Shown piece by piece: positions 26,498 to 33,768 of a DNA stretch of 64,000 nucleotides (position 1 is its first letter; every line of letters begins with the position of its first letter). The translations under genes and the position numbers were made by a program. Where the stretch lies: the NCBI GenBank assembly GCA_964545715.1, contig CAZJHX010000037.1, positions 1 to 64,000 on the forward strand, written 5' to 3'. The notes beneath the pieces were generated by a model. The model had not been told where the DNA came from. It did no database searches and saw only the letters and a program-made list of their open reading frames with translations. Source of the stretch: CAZJHX01 sp964545715. GTDB taxonomy: Bacteria > Myxococcota_A > UBA9042 > GCA-2863065.

Positions 26498-27226
26498 CTA
26501 CTCGTTCTGCGGGTTGACGCCGGCACAGTCGGTGAACGCCGGATAGCAGGCGCCCTCAAGGCAGGTCGTGCACTCAGGGGTTTTGCCGCCGATGCACTGC
26601 AGCGCGCACTTTTCGATGGTGCAGAACATCAACGGCGTGAAGCAGTCCAGGCACCCCTCGCTGAGCCCCGTCGCATCCTTGATGCACTGGCGAATCGGCG
26701 CTGGATCGTTGGAGATGATCGCGCCGACGTTGTCCTTGGCGCACTGCTCGGTCGTGCCCGATACGGTGCCGGTCGACAGGATCGCCAGGTCCGCGTCGTT
26801 CTTGCACGCGCCCGCTTCTGGGGCCGGCGCCAGATCGTCTGTGAGCTTGCAGACGCCGCCGATACAGATCGAGTCGTCGCCGCACAGCCCACAGGTGCCG
26901 CCGCACCCGTCGTCACCGCACTGGGCGCCGTCGCACGCGGGGGTGCACACCGGCGGATCGTTTTGCGGTGGATCGTTAGCCGGTGGCTCATTGGCGGGCG
27001 GCGGATCGTTGGCCGGCGGGTCATCCACCGGATCGGAGGCGGGGTTATCCGCCGGATCACCGCCGGTGAAGGTCCCCTCGTTGGCCGGGTTCTCATCGAC
27101 CGGCGAGACGGGATCCCACTGGCTCGAGGCGTCAGCGGAGCTCGGTCCCTTCGTCGAACCGGAGTCCGCGGAGCAGGCCATACAAATCCAGACAGGGAGA
27201 AGAAGAAGACAAGTGTTTTTTCGCAT
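26498..27226 (-). CDS. Cys-rich lipoprotein
   Basis: MRKNTCLLLLPVWICMACSA is a lipoprotein signal (lipobox CMAC). A long D/P/N linker with PANDPPPANEPPANDPP repeats precedes a Cys-rich module (GAQCGDDGCGGTCGLCGDD) and a second Cys-rich domain (CLDCFTPLMFCTIEKCALQC...CTTCLEGAC), like the TIL/EGF-like surface modules of Bradymonas and relatives. Function unknown. An upstream in-frame ATG at 27235 is possible. Its leader contains a (CAA)6 tract on the plus strand. Confidence 0.8.
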   Translation of the reverse strand: MRKNTCLLLLPVWICMACSADSGSTKGPSSADASSQWDPVSPVDENPANEGTFTGGDPADNPASDPVDDPPANDPPPANEPPANDPPQNDPPVCTPACDGAQCGDDGCGGTCGLCGDDSICIGGVCKLTDDLAPAPEAGACKNDADLAILSTGTVSGTTEQCAKDNVGAIISNDPAPIRQCIKDATGLSEGCLDCFTPLMFCTIEKCALQCIGGKTPECTTCLEGACYPAFTDCAGVNPQNE

Positions 27227-27245
27227 CAACAACATCCAGCAACAG

Positions 27246-27263
27246 CAACAACAACAACAACAA
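27246..27263. repeat. (CAA)6 microsatellite in the leader of the Cys-rich lipoprotein
   Basis: Six perfect CAA units (plus strand), flanked by further imperfect CAG/CAA triplets to about 27276. They lie 20-37 bp upstream of the minus-strand start at 27226. Triplet expansion here could alter leader spacing without frameshifting. Confidence 0.9.
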
Positions 27264-27355
27264 CAGCTACAACAGCTTCTACCAGAACGAACGTTCGGGA
27301 TGGTGGCATGGAGACTGACTGTCGTCAAGACCGAATGTGGTAAACCTGCTTTGAA

Positions 27356-28432
27356 ATGAGTGTTGCCACGGACCCGACCACGCTGCCCAACCGCTTCGCA
27401 ATCCGCGACGTCGTGATCCATCCCAACATCGTGCTGGCCCCGATGGAGGGCGTCAGCGAGATCTGTTTTCGCCGCATGATCCGGCGCCTGGGCGGCACCG
27501 GCATGACGTGCACCGAGTTCATCCCGTCGCAGGGCCTCACCGAGCACAAGTCCAAGCGCCTGTGGGAGCACGCCGAGTTCGACCCGGACGAGCGCCCGGT
27601 CGCCGTGCAGATCTACGGGCGCGACCCTGCCGTCATGGCGGAGGCCGCGCGCATGATTCAGGGCCGCGGCGCCACCGTCATCGACATCAACATGGGCTGC
27701 CCCTCCAAGAAGGTGTGCGCGAACTCGGGCGGGTCCGCGCTGATGGCCGACATGCACCTGGCCACCGACATCGTCGCGGCCGTCCGTCGCGCCATTACGA
27801 TTCCGCTCACCGTCAAGATGCGCTCGGGCTACGACCCCACCAACCGCAACGCGCCGGAGCTGGCCTGGCGCTGCCAGGAGGAAGGCGCCGAAGCCATCAC
27901 GATCCACTGGCGCACCCGCGAAGACGGCTTCAAGGGGCTGCGTGCGGTCGACAAGATCGCCGAAGCCGCACAGCGCCTCGACATCCCCGTGATCGCCAAC
28001 GGCGACATCGTCTGCGTGCAGTCCGCCCATGACATGCTCACGGAGACCGGATGCGCCGGCCTCATGGTCGGTCGCGGCGCCATCGCCAACCCGTGGCTGC
28101 CTCGACAGATCGCCGCATGGCTCGCAGGCCGGCCGAGCGCGGAGGTCACCCTGGACGAGCGAGAGCGGGTGCTGCTGGGCTTCTTTGACGACACGGTCGC
28201 CACGTTTCGCAAGCCGGCGGGTGCCCTGGGTCGCATGAAGATGATGGCGCGCCGGTTTGTGGACGCCCTGGACGGCGCCGAGGACATCAAGCGCCTCATC
28301 GTGCGCTCACAGACCTGCGCCGAGGCGCGCGCTCACGCCGTGGAGTGGTTCGCCCGACTGCGGGCTACTCCACCTGCTTGCGCAGATGCTGGAAGAGCTG
28401 CGGAATCGTCTTCTTCTGCGCGGCCTGCCTGA
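27356..28432 (+). CDS. dusB: tRNA-dihydrouridine synthase (DusB-like)
   Basis: A 358-residue FMN enzyme with the Dus signatures: VLAPMEGVSEICFRRMIR, DINMGCPSKKVCANSGG (catalytic Cys in the GCP motif, preceded by Asp-Ile-Asn), LTVKMRSGYD and ITIHWRTREDGFKG, and the FMN-phosphate motif VIANGDI...MVGRGAI. It reduces uridine in tRNA D-loops. It belongs to the DusB/TIM-barrel family; the exact position is not predictable. The last 68 bp overlap the converging SRPBCC gene, so the C-terminal Ala/Ser-rich tail is non-essential. ATG 27356. Confidence 0.92.
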   Translation: MSVATDPTTLPNRFAIRDVVIHPNIVLAPMEGVSEICFRRMIRRLGGTGMTCTEFIPSQGLTEHKSKRLWEHAEFDPDERPVAVQIYGRDPAVMAEAARMIQGRGATVIDINMGCPSKKVCANSGGSALMADMHLATDIVAAVRRAITIPLTVKMRSGYDPTNRNAPELAWRCQEEGAEAITIHWRTREDGFKGLRAVDKIAEAAQRLDIPVIANGDIVCVQSAHDMLTETGCAGLMVGRGAIANPWLPRQIAAWLAGRPSAEVTLDERERVLLGFFDDTVATFRKPAGALGRMKMMARRFVDALDGAEDIKRLIVRSQTCAEARAHAVEWFARLRATPPACADAGRAAESSSSARPA

Positions 28433-28946
28433 TCATGTCCGGGATCGCCACCTTAGGCTCCGCAGTGACCCGATAGACAGCCACCGTATGCTTGCCGCCG
28501 TTGTACGGCTTCAGAGTCCAGCTGCCCTGGTTGATCTTCATCCCGCCTTCGACCTGCTTCCAGGCGCGCTTGAACACGCCGCCCTTCTCGGTGTGCGTCG
28601 CGACGGTGATCGTGCGAATGTCCTTCAGCGGAAACGGCATGGCCAGCACGACATCACACTTGACCTGGTTGCCCTTGCGCCAGATCTCCTTTGACGAGCG
28701 CACGCGCCGCATCGTCTTGGTGTAGTTGTCGCACTTGTCGACGATGGCCCACAGCTTTGCCGCCGGCGCCTTGATCAGGCCGACGGCCTTCAGCTTGGTC
28801 GCACCCGACCGCTTGTGACGGCTGGCGGTGATGATGACCTCGCCCTTCTCCATGCGCTCGACGCGGTCGTCCGCCTCTTGAGCGGAGGCCACCGGGGACG
28901 ACAGAAGACAAATAACAACCAAAAGCGCACTTCTCATGACGCGCAT
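28365..28946 (-). CDS. Exported SRPBCC (START/Bet v1-like) lipid-binding protein
   Basis: The signal peptide MRVMRSALLVVICLLSSPVASA is followed by a START/polyketide-cyclase-like fold: VIITASRHKRSGATKLKAVG, IKAPAAKLWAIVDKCDNYTK, and a C-terminal helix PDMIRQAAQKKTIPQLFQHL typical of the SRPBCC helix over the ligand cavity. It would be periplasmic and may carry a hydrophobic ligand. An upstream promoter (TTGAGC, 18 bp, TAAAAT) is visible on the same strand. It overlaps the end of the Dus gene by 68 bp. Confidence 0.8.
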   Translation of the reverse strand: MRVMRSALLVVICLLSSPVASAQEADDRVERMEKGEVIITASRHKRSGATKLKAVGLIKAPAAKLWAIVDKCDNYTKTMRRVRSSKEIWRKGNQVKCDVVLAMPFPLKDIRTITVATHTEKGGVFKRAWKQVEGGMKINQGSWTLKPYNGGKHTVAVYRVTAEPKVAIPDMIRQAAQKKTIPQLFQHLRKQVE

Positions 28947-28960
28947 CCGACCACACCGCT

Positions 28961-28990
28961 ATTTTATGTTCCATGTAAATTCAAGCTCAA
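28961..28990 (-). promoter_or_regulatory. Sigma70-like promoter of the SRPBCC gene
   Basis: On the minus strand, -35 TTGAGC (28990-28985), 18-bp spacer, -10 TAAAAT (28966-28961). This leaves a leader of about 8-17 nt before ATG 28946 with no clear ribosome binding site. Confidence 0.45.
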
Positions 28991-29041
28991 GCCGCGGATG
29001 AGACCGCCCGATTCCCTCAACTCCAGTCTCAGGAGAACATC

Positions 29042-29503
29042 TTGCGCCACCAGCCTCTGGTCCCCGACGACCTCAGCTTGATTTTCACGGCCCTACCCGA
29101 TCTCGTTCGCGCCTGGCCCGGCGGCCAGTGGGTGTGGGATCCCAACTTTGATTGCGCGGTCTGCACCTGTCCCGCCGAGTGCGCCGCCGACGTCCGCTCG
29201 CGCCTGCTGGACGTCATGGCCGAGCTGTACGACCACGCCCGCATCGTCGACGCGCCCGAGGCGATCCTCGAGGTTGTGCGCGACACAAACGGTGTACGCA
29301 GTGGCCAGTACGTCTTTGCCGGCGCCCCCGTCCGCGACCAGGTGCCGTTCGGCCTGTGGTGGTGGTGGAAGGACGGCAGCCAGGTCTCGATCCGCGTCGG
29401 TTTACGCGACCGCGCGGCGGTGGTCGCGGAAGAGCCGCATCGCGAAGCCCCCGGCTGGGCGCACGCGCCAGGCGGCGATCTTCGCGCCGACGACCTCTGG
29501 TAG
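29042..29503 (+). CDS. Hypothetical protein, Trp-rich, TTG start
   Basis: A 153-residue protein without a recognised domain, with a Cys pair (DCAVCTCPAECA) and a Trp-rich segment (FGLWWWWKDGSQVSI). The start is TTG 29042, supported by a perfect AGGAG at 29031-29035 (6 bp spacing); no ATG is nearby. Its last 102 bp overlap the converging GST gene. The compositional pattern up to about residue 120 looks like real coding sequence. Function unknown. Confidence 0.6.
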   Translation: MRHQPLVPDDLSLIFTALPDLVRAWPGGQWVWDPNFDCAVCTCPAECAADVRSRLLDVMAELYDHARIVDAPEAILEVVRDTNGVRSGQYVFAGAPVRDQVPFGLWWWWKDGSQVSIRVGLRDRAAVVAEEPHREAPGWAHAPGGDLRADDLW

Positions 29504-30151
29504 ATCATCTGGCTGAGGCAGCTTCACCCCGTACTGGGGCGGCATGATCAGCGGCGCCGTCAGCGCCGCAAAGGTCAGATCCGCCGCCGTAAAGCGCTCG
29601 CCCATCAGAAACGGGCGCCCGTCCGCCAGCAACGCCTCGACCTCCGAGAACGTCTCGTCGATCTTCTTCAGCGCCTTCTCGTACGTGCGCTCATCGATGC
29701 GCAGAAACCGCGTGAGCGCCCGGCTGATCACGGGCAGCGCCGCCGGCATCGCCACATGCTGCCAGCGCGGCACCCCCTCTCGGCCAAACCGCAGGACCAC
29801 GTCCTTGTGTGGCAACACCTCGCGGTACACCCACAGGCGGGTCCAGACACCGTACCGATCCAGTCGATCAACCAACTTCGCCAGCGCGGCGTCACCGTCA
29901 TCAAACAGCTTGGGACCACGGCTCCACGTGTCCGCGTACCGCACGATGTCACTGGACTCCCGCAGCGTGCCCTTTGGTGTGGTCAGCACCGGCACGGTCC
30001 GTCCGCCGCCCGCCAGGCGCGCCGGCACCCAGTGAAACATCTGCAGATGGGCCTCTTCCACGTAGTCCACGCCGGCGTAATCCAACGCCCAGCGCGCCTT
30101 CTCACAGTAGTGTGAGATCGGGATCGTGATCAGGCGATGGGTTGGAATCAC
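29402..30151 (-). CDS. Glutathione S-transferase family protein
   Basis: A 249-residue GST with an N-terminal thioredoxin-fold domain (ITIPISHYCEKARWALDYAG, then VPVLTTPKGTLRESSDIVRY) and an alpha-helical C-terminal domain (FLMGERFTAADLTFAALTAP). The Ser-His-Tyr-Cys segment places Ser/Cys near the active site. GTG 30151 overlaps the kinase stop (GTGA), so it is the last gene of the Cpx-like operon and may be an envelope or oxidative-stress output. Glutathione use is assumed from the family only. Confidence 0.88.
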   Translation of the reverse strand: MIPTHRLITIPISHYCEKARWALDYAGVDYVEEAHLQMFHWVPARLAGGGRTVPVLTTPKGTLRESSDIVRYADTWSRGPKLFDDGDAALAKLVDRLDRYGVWTRLWVYREVLPHKDVVLRFGREGVPRWQHVAMPAALPVISRALTRFLRIDERTYEKALKKIDETFSEVEALLADGRPFLMGERFTAADLTFAALTAPLIMPPQYGVKLPQPDDLPEVVGAKIAAWRVRPAGGFAMRLFRDHRRAVA

Positions 30152-31398
30152 GGCAGGTCCACCTCGAAGCGACTGCCGCCGTCGGCACCCCCGACGCACC
30201 GGGCAGCGCCGCCATGAGCGTGGGCTATCTCCCTGACCAGCGCAAGCCCCAGCCCCACCCCGCCATCGGCGCCTTCGTTGTGCCCTTTGGCGCGATAGAA
30301 CGGCTCGAAAATACGCTCGCGCAGGGCCTGGGGCACGCCCGGGCCGCTGTCCGCCACCACCAGCCGCGCGCCGTCGCCCAGCGGAGTCACCGTGACCTCG
30401 ATCGGCGCCGCCCCGTGCCGCAGCGCATTCTCCAGCAGGTTTCGCATCAGCCGGCGCAGGGCGCTCGCATCTCCGGAGACCGTGCGCGGCGAACCAGTGA
30501 CGGTCGCGTCGACACGGGCCGCCTCCTCAACCGCCAGCGCCATCACATCGACCGGCGTCTTGTCAGCCGCCTGGACGCCGCCCTCCAGCCGGGACGCCAG
30601 CAGCAGGTCACCGACGAGGGCATCGAGCTCCGCGATGTCCTTGACCGCGCCGTCGATCGTCGGCCCCGGATCACCGTTCTCCGGATCGCTTAACAGCTCG
30701 ACCGCCATGCGCAGCCGCGCCAGGGGCGACCGCAGCTCGTGCGACGCGCTGGCCATCATCCGCTTTTGTGCGCCGACAAGCGCCTCGATCCGGTCCGCCG
30801 CCGCGTTGAAGCTGATCGCCAGCCCGGCGACCTCGTCGCTGCCGCAGACCTCCACGCGCGCCTTGAGATCGCCCGCGCCCAGCTCTTCCACGCCGCGCTG
30901 CAGGTGCTCCAGGCGGCGGGTCAGGCGACGCGCGATCGGGAAGCACCCCACAGCGAGCGCGAGCATGATCAGCCCCAGCGTCATCGCCAGCCTGCCCAGG
31001 CCCTTGGCGTGGGTGTGGCTCGCCGAGCGTCCGGCGACCCAGCACCCACTCTCCAGCTTCAGCAGCAGGCCGGGCCCATCGCCGGTGTGAAAAAACGCGC
31101 CGTCCGGGCTGTCTTCGGTCGGCCCCGGCAGCGTCGGCCCGTGCGTGGCCATCAGCTTGCGGTCCTTGTCCCACATCGACAGGTGGAGCCCCAGCGCCTC
31201 GCCCCGATCTTTCAGCGCCACGCTCATCGCGTCCGGCTCCTCCGGCAGATCGCGGGCGATGTACTCGACCAGCCGGCGCATCTCCGGGCCAACTGCCGGG
31301 GTCTCCATCAGCAGCTTGGCCGTGATCCCGGCGGCCACGACGGTGAGAAGCCCGACGCCCAGAACGGTCATGTAGATCTTGAAATAGAGACGACGCAT
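30148..31398 (-). CDS. Two-component sensor histidine kinase, CpxA/RstB-like
   Basis: A 416-residue membrane kinase: TM1 about residues 8-28, periplasmic sensor to about 133, TM2 about 137-157, HAMP domain (RRLTRRLEHLQRGVEEL), HisKA with H-box ASASHELRSP (His 220), and HATPase_c with N-box LMRNLLENALRHG, DSGPGVP and GGVGLGLAL. It probably senses an envelope signal and phosphorylates the regulator encoded just upstream. Its ribosome-binding site lies in one arm of the 162-bp inverted-repeat element, so translation may be controlled by RNA folding. Confidence 0.93.
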   Translation of the reverse strand: MRRLYFKIYMTVLGVGLLTVVAAGITAKLLMETPAVGPEMRRLVEYIARDLPEEPDAMSVALKDRGEALGLHLSMWDKDRKLMATHGPTLPGPTEDSPDGAFFHTGDGPGLLLKLESGCWVAGRSASHTHAKGLGRLAMTLGLIMLALAVGCFPIARRLTRRLEHLQRGVEELGAGDLKARVEVCGSDEVAGLAISFNAAADRIEALVGAQKRMMASASHELRSPLARLRMAVELLSDPENGDPGPTIDGAVKDIAELDALVGDLLLASRLEGGVQAADKTPVDVMALAVEEAARVDATVTGSPRTVSGDASALRRLMRNLLENALRHGAAPIEVTVTPLGDGARLVVADSGPGVPQALRERIFEPFYRAKGHNEGADGGVGLGLALVREIAHAHGGAARCVGGADGGSRFEVDLP

Positions 31399-31402
31399 GG
31401 CC

Positions 31403-31564
31403 TAGGAGTCCTCGGAGAAATTGGCACAGAATCGGCGCGACGAGGCCGCGGCCAGATTGGCCGAGGGTCCCGAAGGGCGGGCCGGTGGCCCGTTCGAGGG
31501 GGCTGAGGTCAAGCTGGCCCGGGATCGTCGTGTCCGATTCATGCGAATTCTCCGAGGACTCCTA
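31403..31564. repeat. 162-bp inverted-repeat element (MITE-like or structured RNA)
   Basis: Perfect 17-bp arms (31403-31419 and 31548-31564, TAGGAGTCCTCGGAGAA and its reverse complement) extend imperfectly inward: GAATCGG/CCGATTC and CGACGA/TCGTCG pair next, then GGCCAG/CTGGCC in the loop. The whole element fills the gap between the response regulator and its kinase; the outermost bases supply the regulator's TAG stop. Outer TA dinucleotides could be a TA target-site duplication. In the minus-strand RNA the 3' arm contains the kinase's GAGGA. Confidence 0.85.
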
Positions 31565-32251
31565 ATCCTGGCTCTGCGCGAAGACATAGCCGACGCCGCG
31601 CACGGTCAGAATCCGCTTCGGCGCCTTGGGATCGTCTTCGATGGCGGACCGGATGCGCGACATGTGCACGTCGATGCTGCGATCGAAGGCCTCGAGCTCT
31701 TCGCCGCGCACCGACTGCATGAGCTGATCGCGCGTCAGCACGCGGCCGGGGCGTTGGGCCATCGCATGCAGCAGCGCGAATTGGTGGCTGGTCAGCTTGC
31801 AGGCTTGGCCGTCGACCCTGGCCTGCCGGGCTCCGGCGTCTATCGTCAGTCGCCCGAACCGCAACACATCACCCGTGCCCACTGTCTGGCGTCGGCGCCT
31901 GAGAATCGCTTTGATGCGGGCGAGGAGCTCGCGGGGATTGAACGGCTTGGGCAGGTAGTCGTCGGCCCCCAGCTCCAGGCCTACGATCCGGTCGTCAGCG
32001 TCGCCCCGCGCGGTGAGCATCAGCACGGGCACGTCGGACCAGGCGCGCAGCTGCTTGAGCACCTCGAAGCCCTCCAGATCGGGCAGCATGACATCGAGAA
32101 TGAGCGCATCGAAGCTGCCCCACCGCAGGGCCTCCAAGCCGCTGGTTCCGTCCAGGCGGATAGTCAGCTGAAAGCCCCGCGCGGTGAGGTATTGCTCGAG
32201 CATGGCGCCCAGGCGCTCGTCGTCATCGATTATGAGGATCCGATCCGACAT
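31562..32251 (-). CDS. OmpR/CpxR-type DNA-binding response regulator
   Basis: A 229-residue regulator with a receiver domain (ILIIDDDE acidic residues 9-11, phospho-Asp 53 in LILDVMLPD, Lys 102 in LPKPFNP) and an OmpR/PhoB winged-helix (LTSHQFALLHAMAQRPGRVL, SIDVHMSRIRSAIEDD, VRGVGYVFA). It closely resembles RstA/CpxR. The gene follows the CpxP-like gene and precedes the kinase; its stop codon is the outermost TAG of the inverted-repeat element. It probably controls the operon through the CpxR-like box at 32896-32910. Confidence 0.95.
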   Translation of the reverse strand: MSDRILIIDDDERLGAMLEQYLTARGFQLTIRLDGTSGLEALRWGSFDALILDVMLPDLEGFEVLKQLRAWSDVPVLMLTARGDADDRIVGLELGADDYLPKPFNPRELLARIKAILRRRRQTVGTGDVLRFGRLTIDAGARQARVDGQACKLTSHQFALLHAMAQRPGRVLTRDQLMQSVRGEELEAFDRSIDVHMSRIRSAIEDDPKAPKRILTVRGVGYVFAQSQD

Positions 32252-32277
32252 TGGACGCCCACTCTAGGTCAGAAGGA

Positions 32278-32820
32278 TTAGCGGTGCCAGCGGCTGCGGC
32301 GGGCTTCCATGTGCTCCTGGATCTCGGCCCGCTGCTCCGGCGTGAGCACGTTGTGCAGCTTGATCAGCGAGTCCAGTCCGCGCTTCGTGGCCTGGTCGGC
32401 GAGGGCCAGCCCCTCTTGACGCAGGTTCTCCAGCTCCCGGGGGTCCAGGGTGTCCGCCTTCATCGCCGCCCGGAAGCGCTTGCGCAGGTTCTTGCCGTCC
32501 TTGCGCAGGTTCATGGCGTCCGGGAAGAGGTCGTCAACGATGGCGTCGATCTCCGCGGCCTGGGCATCGGTCGCGTCGATCTTGCTGACGAAGCGGTCCA
32601 CACCGTAGTTCACCTTCTCGCGGACCTCCTTGTCGGTCATCTTGTCGCTGCAGCCGCCACGGCCCCAGCCATTGCCCGCAAAGGCAAAGGGCACGATGAG
32701 CAGCGTACCGACCAGGGCGCCGACGGCGCCGATGGCGAAGAGACGCCGACGACGTGGCGAGGCCGGGGTCTCAGGTGTCTGGTTGTTGTCTTCGGAAGTC
32801 GTTTTGGTTGGGTCGGACAT
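32278..32820 (-). CDS. Periplasmic CpxP/Spy-like protein
   Basis: A 180-residue protein with an N-terminal charged segment, then RRRRLFAIGAVGALVGTLLI (signal anchor) ending AFAGNGWG, and an all-helical periplasmic domain with the CpxP/Spy LTPEQR motif (NVLTPEQRAEIQEHM). Such proteins are envelope-stress chaperones that inhibit their cognate kinase in the absence of stress. The position just before the OmpR-type regulator and kinase makes a CpxP-like role likely. It may also match the heavy-metal-resistance (periplasmic metal sensor) family. Confidence 0.85.
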   Translation of the reverse strand: MSDPTKTTSEDNNQTPETPASPRRRRLFAIGAVGALVGTLLIVPFAFAGNGWGRGGCSDKMTDKEVREKVNYGVDRFVSKIDATDAQAAEIDAIVDDLFPDAMNLRKDGKNLRKRFRAAMKADTLDPRELENLRQEGLALADQATKRGLDSLIKLHNVLTPEQRAEIQEHMEARRSRWHR

Positions 32821-32895
32821 GAGAATAACGTTCCTCTTAGCAGTTGGTTACGCTCACAAATTAGGCGGCGCACCTTTCGAGGACATGTCCGGTAG

Positions 32896-32910
32896 GTAAA
32901 GTTATGTGAA
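32896..32910 (+). promoter_or_regulatory. CpxR-box-like direct repeat (GTAAA-N5-GTGAA)
   Basis: GTAAA GTTAT GTGAA matches the Enterobacterial CpxR box GTAAA-N5-GTAAA at 9 of 10 fixed positions. It is 76 bp upstream of the CpxP-like start, in the intergenic region 32821-32919. Orientation is on the plus strand. A palindrome GGACATGTCC (32881-32890) lies beside it. Confidence 0.45.
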
Positions 32911-32919
32911 GGGGCGCAG

Positions 32920-33762
32920 TCAGCCGATCAGAGCCGCGACCTCTTCGGCCTCCTCGAAAGCGCCGGCCACCGTGGCGGTGACGTCATCGGGGGCCAGGTT
33001 GTACTGGTCGCGGCACACCTCGACCAGCTGATCGACGCCGGGGGAGGCATCGGTCTCGCGGATATAGCTGACCAGGTGAATGGCCGGGTCGACTGGAACA
33101 TCGCAGTGATGATGCGCGCTGATCGCCATGGTGAGGCCCTGCGGCAGCTCCCATTTCTCGGCGACGCAGGCGCCGATGTCGCCGTGGTCCCAGCCGAACT
33201 CGCTGCTCTCGAGATCCTGAAGCCGCGACTCGGCGTCCCCGTGCCACGCCTGCAGCAACGGCGCATAGCTGGGGCGAGCGGCTGCCAGCAAAGGCACCGC
33301 CATGTCCTGAAGCAGCCCCGCCACAAAGGCCTCTGAGCTGGTCTGCGGATGCAGCACCTTGGCAAAGTTGCGCGCCAGCGACGCTCGTCGAAATGCGGCG
33401 CGCCAGAAGCTGCGCGACGAGAAGCCGGGCTGGTCAGCCCCCGGCAGCCGGCTCTTCACGGCCACGGCAACCACGATCGACTCCACACGCGCGCGACCCA
33501 GCAACGTAACCGCCTGACCGACGCTGTCGATCCGGCGCCGCGTACCGTACGCCGCGGAGTTCACGAGCTTCAAGATCGCCACGATGAGCCCCGGCGTCAG
33601 CTCGACCGTGCGCGCGATGGCCGCCGAGCTGGAGTTGGGGTCCCGCAACACCTGCATGGTGCGCATGATCGTGTGCGGAAACATCGGTAGGGAGAACTCC
33701 CCAAGCGCATCCAATAGGAGCTCTTTCGGGTCTCTCTTTTTTCGTCGGAACAGCGTGAGCAT
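32920..33762 (-). CDS. HDOD-domain signalling protein
   Basis: A 280-residue HDOD protein: an HD-related fold used in two-component and cyclic-nucleotide signalling and predation/motility regulation in deltaproteobacteria. Motifs include LPMFPHTIMRTMQVLRDPNS, VNSAAYGTRRRIDSVGQAV and AISAHHHCDVP. The classic catalytic HD pair is replaced by Gln-Asp (GLLQDMAVP), so it is presumably a binding rather than hydrolytic module. It overlaps nothing but lies 6 bp downstream of the channel gene, likely in one operon. Confidence 0.9.
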   Translation of the reverse strand: MLTLFRRKKRDPKELLLDALGEFSLPMFPHTIMRTMQVLRDPNSSSAAIARTVELTPGLIVAILKLVNSAAYGTRRRIDSVGQAVTLLGRARVESIVVAVAVKSRLPGADQPGFSSRSFWRAAFRRASLARNFAKVLHPQTSSEAFVAGLLQDMAVPLLAAARPSYAPLLQAWHGDAESRLQDLESSEFGWDHGDIGACVAEKWELPQGLTMAISAHHHCDVPVDPAIHLVSYIRETDASPGVDQLVEVCRDQYNLAPDDVTATVAGAFEEAEEVAALIG

Positions 33763-33768
33763 GCTGAG

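Noticed and set aside
27288..27297. CGAACGTTCG palindrome as a LexA box
   Set aside because: A Bacillus-type LexA site needs four bases between CGAAC and GTTCG; here there are none, and the adjacent genes are not SOS genes.
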